A program made the position numbers and the translations under genes. Source: Exiguobacterium artemiae 255-15 (lineage in GTDB: Bacteria > Bacillota > Bacilli > Exiguobacteriales > Exiguobacteriaceae). Taken from it: DNA of 64,000 nucleotides. Location: NCBI RefSeq assembly GCF_000019905.1, contig NC_010556.1, forward strand, positions 2,258,001 through 2,322,000, in the 5' to 3' direction. Below are positions 63,601 through 64,000 of the stretch, one piece after another. Each line of letters begins with the position of its first letter. The stretch's first letter is position 1. The notes beneath the pieces were generated by a model, which worked only from the letters and a program-made list of their open reading frames with translations, had not been told where the DNA came from and searched no databases.

Positions 63601-64000
63601 TTATCCTTTAACCATTCCTTTAAGGACAAACGCCACGTTTGCCGGACGTTCCGCTAAGCGGCGCATGAAGTAGCCGTACCAGTCACGACCGTAAGGGACG
63701 TAAACACGGACTTTATAGCCGAGCTTCACGAGTTCAAGCTGACGTTCGACGCGGATGCCGTACAGCATCTGGAATTCGAACTTGTCGTTGCCGATGCCGT
63801 TTTCTTTTGCATAACGGATGATCTGTTCAATCATCGCGTCGTCATGCGTTGCGACCGCAGCATAGTTACCGAGTGACAGTTGAAGTTTTACGAGTTTGAT
63901 GTAGTTGTGGTCCACATCTTCTTTTTCCGGGAAAGCAACCGTTGCCGGCTCTTTATAGGCCCCTTTAACGATTCGCAAATTCGTCTCGAATCGTCCGACA
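63601..64000 (-). CDS. proline dehydrogenase, C-terminal part
   Basis: Oxidises proline to pyrroline-5-carboxylate with FAD and respiratory quinone. About 133 codons are visible, the C-terminal part of the TIM barrel. LRIVKGAYKEPATVAFPEKEDV, FEFQMLYGIR and the motif VRVYVPYGRDWYGYFMRRLAERP are the PRODH signatures (YGRDWYGYFMRRL binds substrate). It resembles FadM/PutB, which follows fadN in Bacillus. The N-terminal part lies beyond base 64000. Confidence 0.95.
   Translation of the reverse strand, partial: VGRFETNLRIVKGAYKEPATVAFPEKEDVDHNYIKLVKLQLSLGNYAAVATHDDAMIEQIIRYAKENGIGNDKFEFQMLYGIRVERQLELVKLGYKVRVYVPYGRDWYGYFMRRLAERPANVAFVLKGMVKG

Overview
The window looks like chromosomal DNA from a low-to-mid GC Firmicute of the Bacillales, most probably Exiguobacterium. 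That genus call is inference. What the sequence shows is a long run of genes in the same neighbourhoods as the yug-yui-yum-yut-yun-suf-met-yus part of the Bacillus subtilis chromosome, with strong AGGAGG-type ribosome binding sites, many U-tailed intrinsic terminators, and Bacillales RNA regulators (SAM-I, FMN, GlcT antitermination). There is no CRISPR array, rRNA or tRNA, and only one insertion sequence.

Layout. 1-7.3 kb: pgi (cut by the window edge), an iron alcohol dehydrogenase, an S1-domain stress protein and a class I ribonucleotide reductase operon (nrdE-flavodoxin-nrdF) with a tandem NrdR box pair in front. 7.5-10.6 kb: yugE, an Nfu-N protein, a glycosyltransferase and the alaR-alaT pair. 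10.6-15.1 kb: a MazG fusion protein, small membrane proteins, a YtvI-type permease, a DUF429 protein and pepA. 15.4-24 kb: sugar PTS block, with ptsI without ptsH, two glucose-type EII genes and glcT with its RNA target. 24-35.2 kb: redox and Fe-S housekeeping (ndh with a Rex-like site, yumC, yutJ, yutI, an ErpA-like protein, yuzB/yuzD), FMN riboswitch-ribU, and glpX behind a promoter whose spacer is a perfect palindrome. 35.2-37.0 kb: an intact IS1182-family element wedged between two convergent genes. 37-41.9 kb: yutD, lipA, yunD, yunF and a frameshifted RibD_C/DHFR-like gene. 42-47.2 kb: sufCDSUB. 47.3-54.6 kb: sulfur block, metNPQ under a SAM-I riboswitch and yrrT-luxS-mccA-mccB. 55-64 kb: yusE, gcvH, yusI, DinB, the fadNAE beta-oxidation operon with FadR-like boxes, a methyltransferase and the start-proximal-truncated proline dehydrogenase.

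How the genes work together: the Fe-S assembly genes (suf, yutI, ErpA-like) supply cluster enzymes such as LipA; LipA lipoylates GcvH; metNPQ imports methionine, while yrrT-luxS-mccAB recycles S-adenosylhomocysteine sulfur to cysteine; fadNAE makes acetyl-CoA.

The least explained parts are non-coding. (i) Three intergenic copies (17284-17436 plus; 63158-63285 plus; 63342-63479 minus) share a core sequence, while the arms of their closing stem and other helices change sequence but stay complementary: a candidate undescribed structured RNA family. (ii) A roughly 318-nt candidate RNA at 54744-55062 minus has its own promoter and terminator and matches no RNA I recognise. (iii) There are orphan terminators and perfect palindromes near 3.25, 7.4, 33.8 and 62.4 kb.
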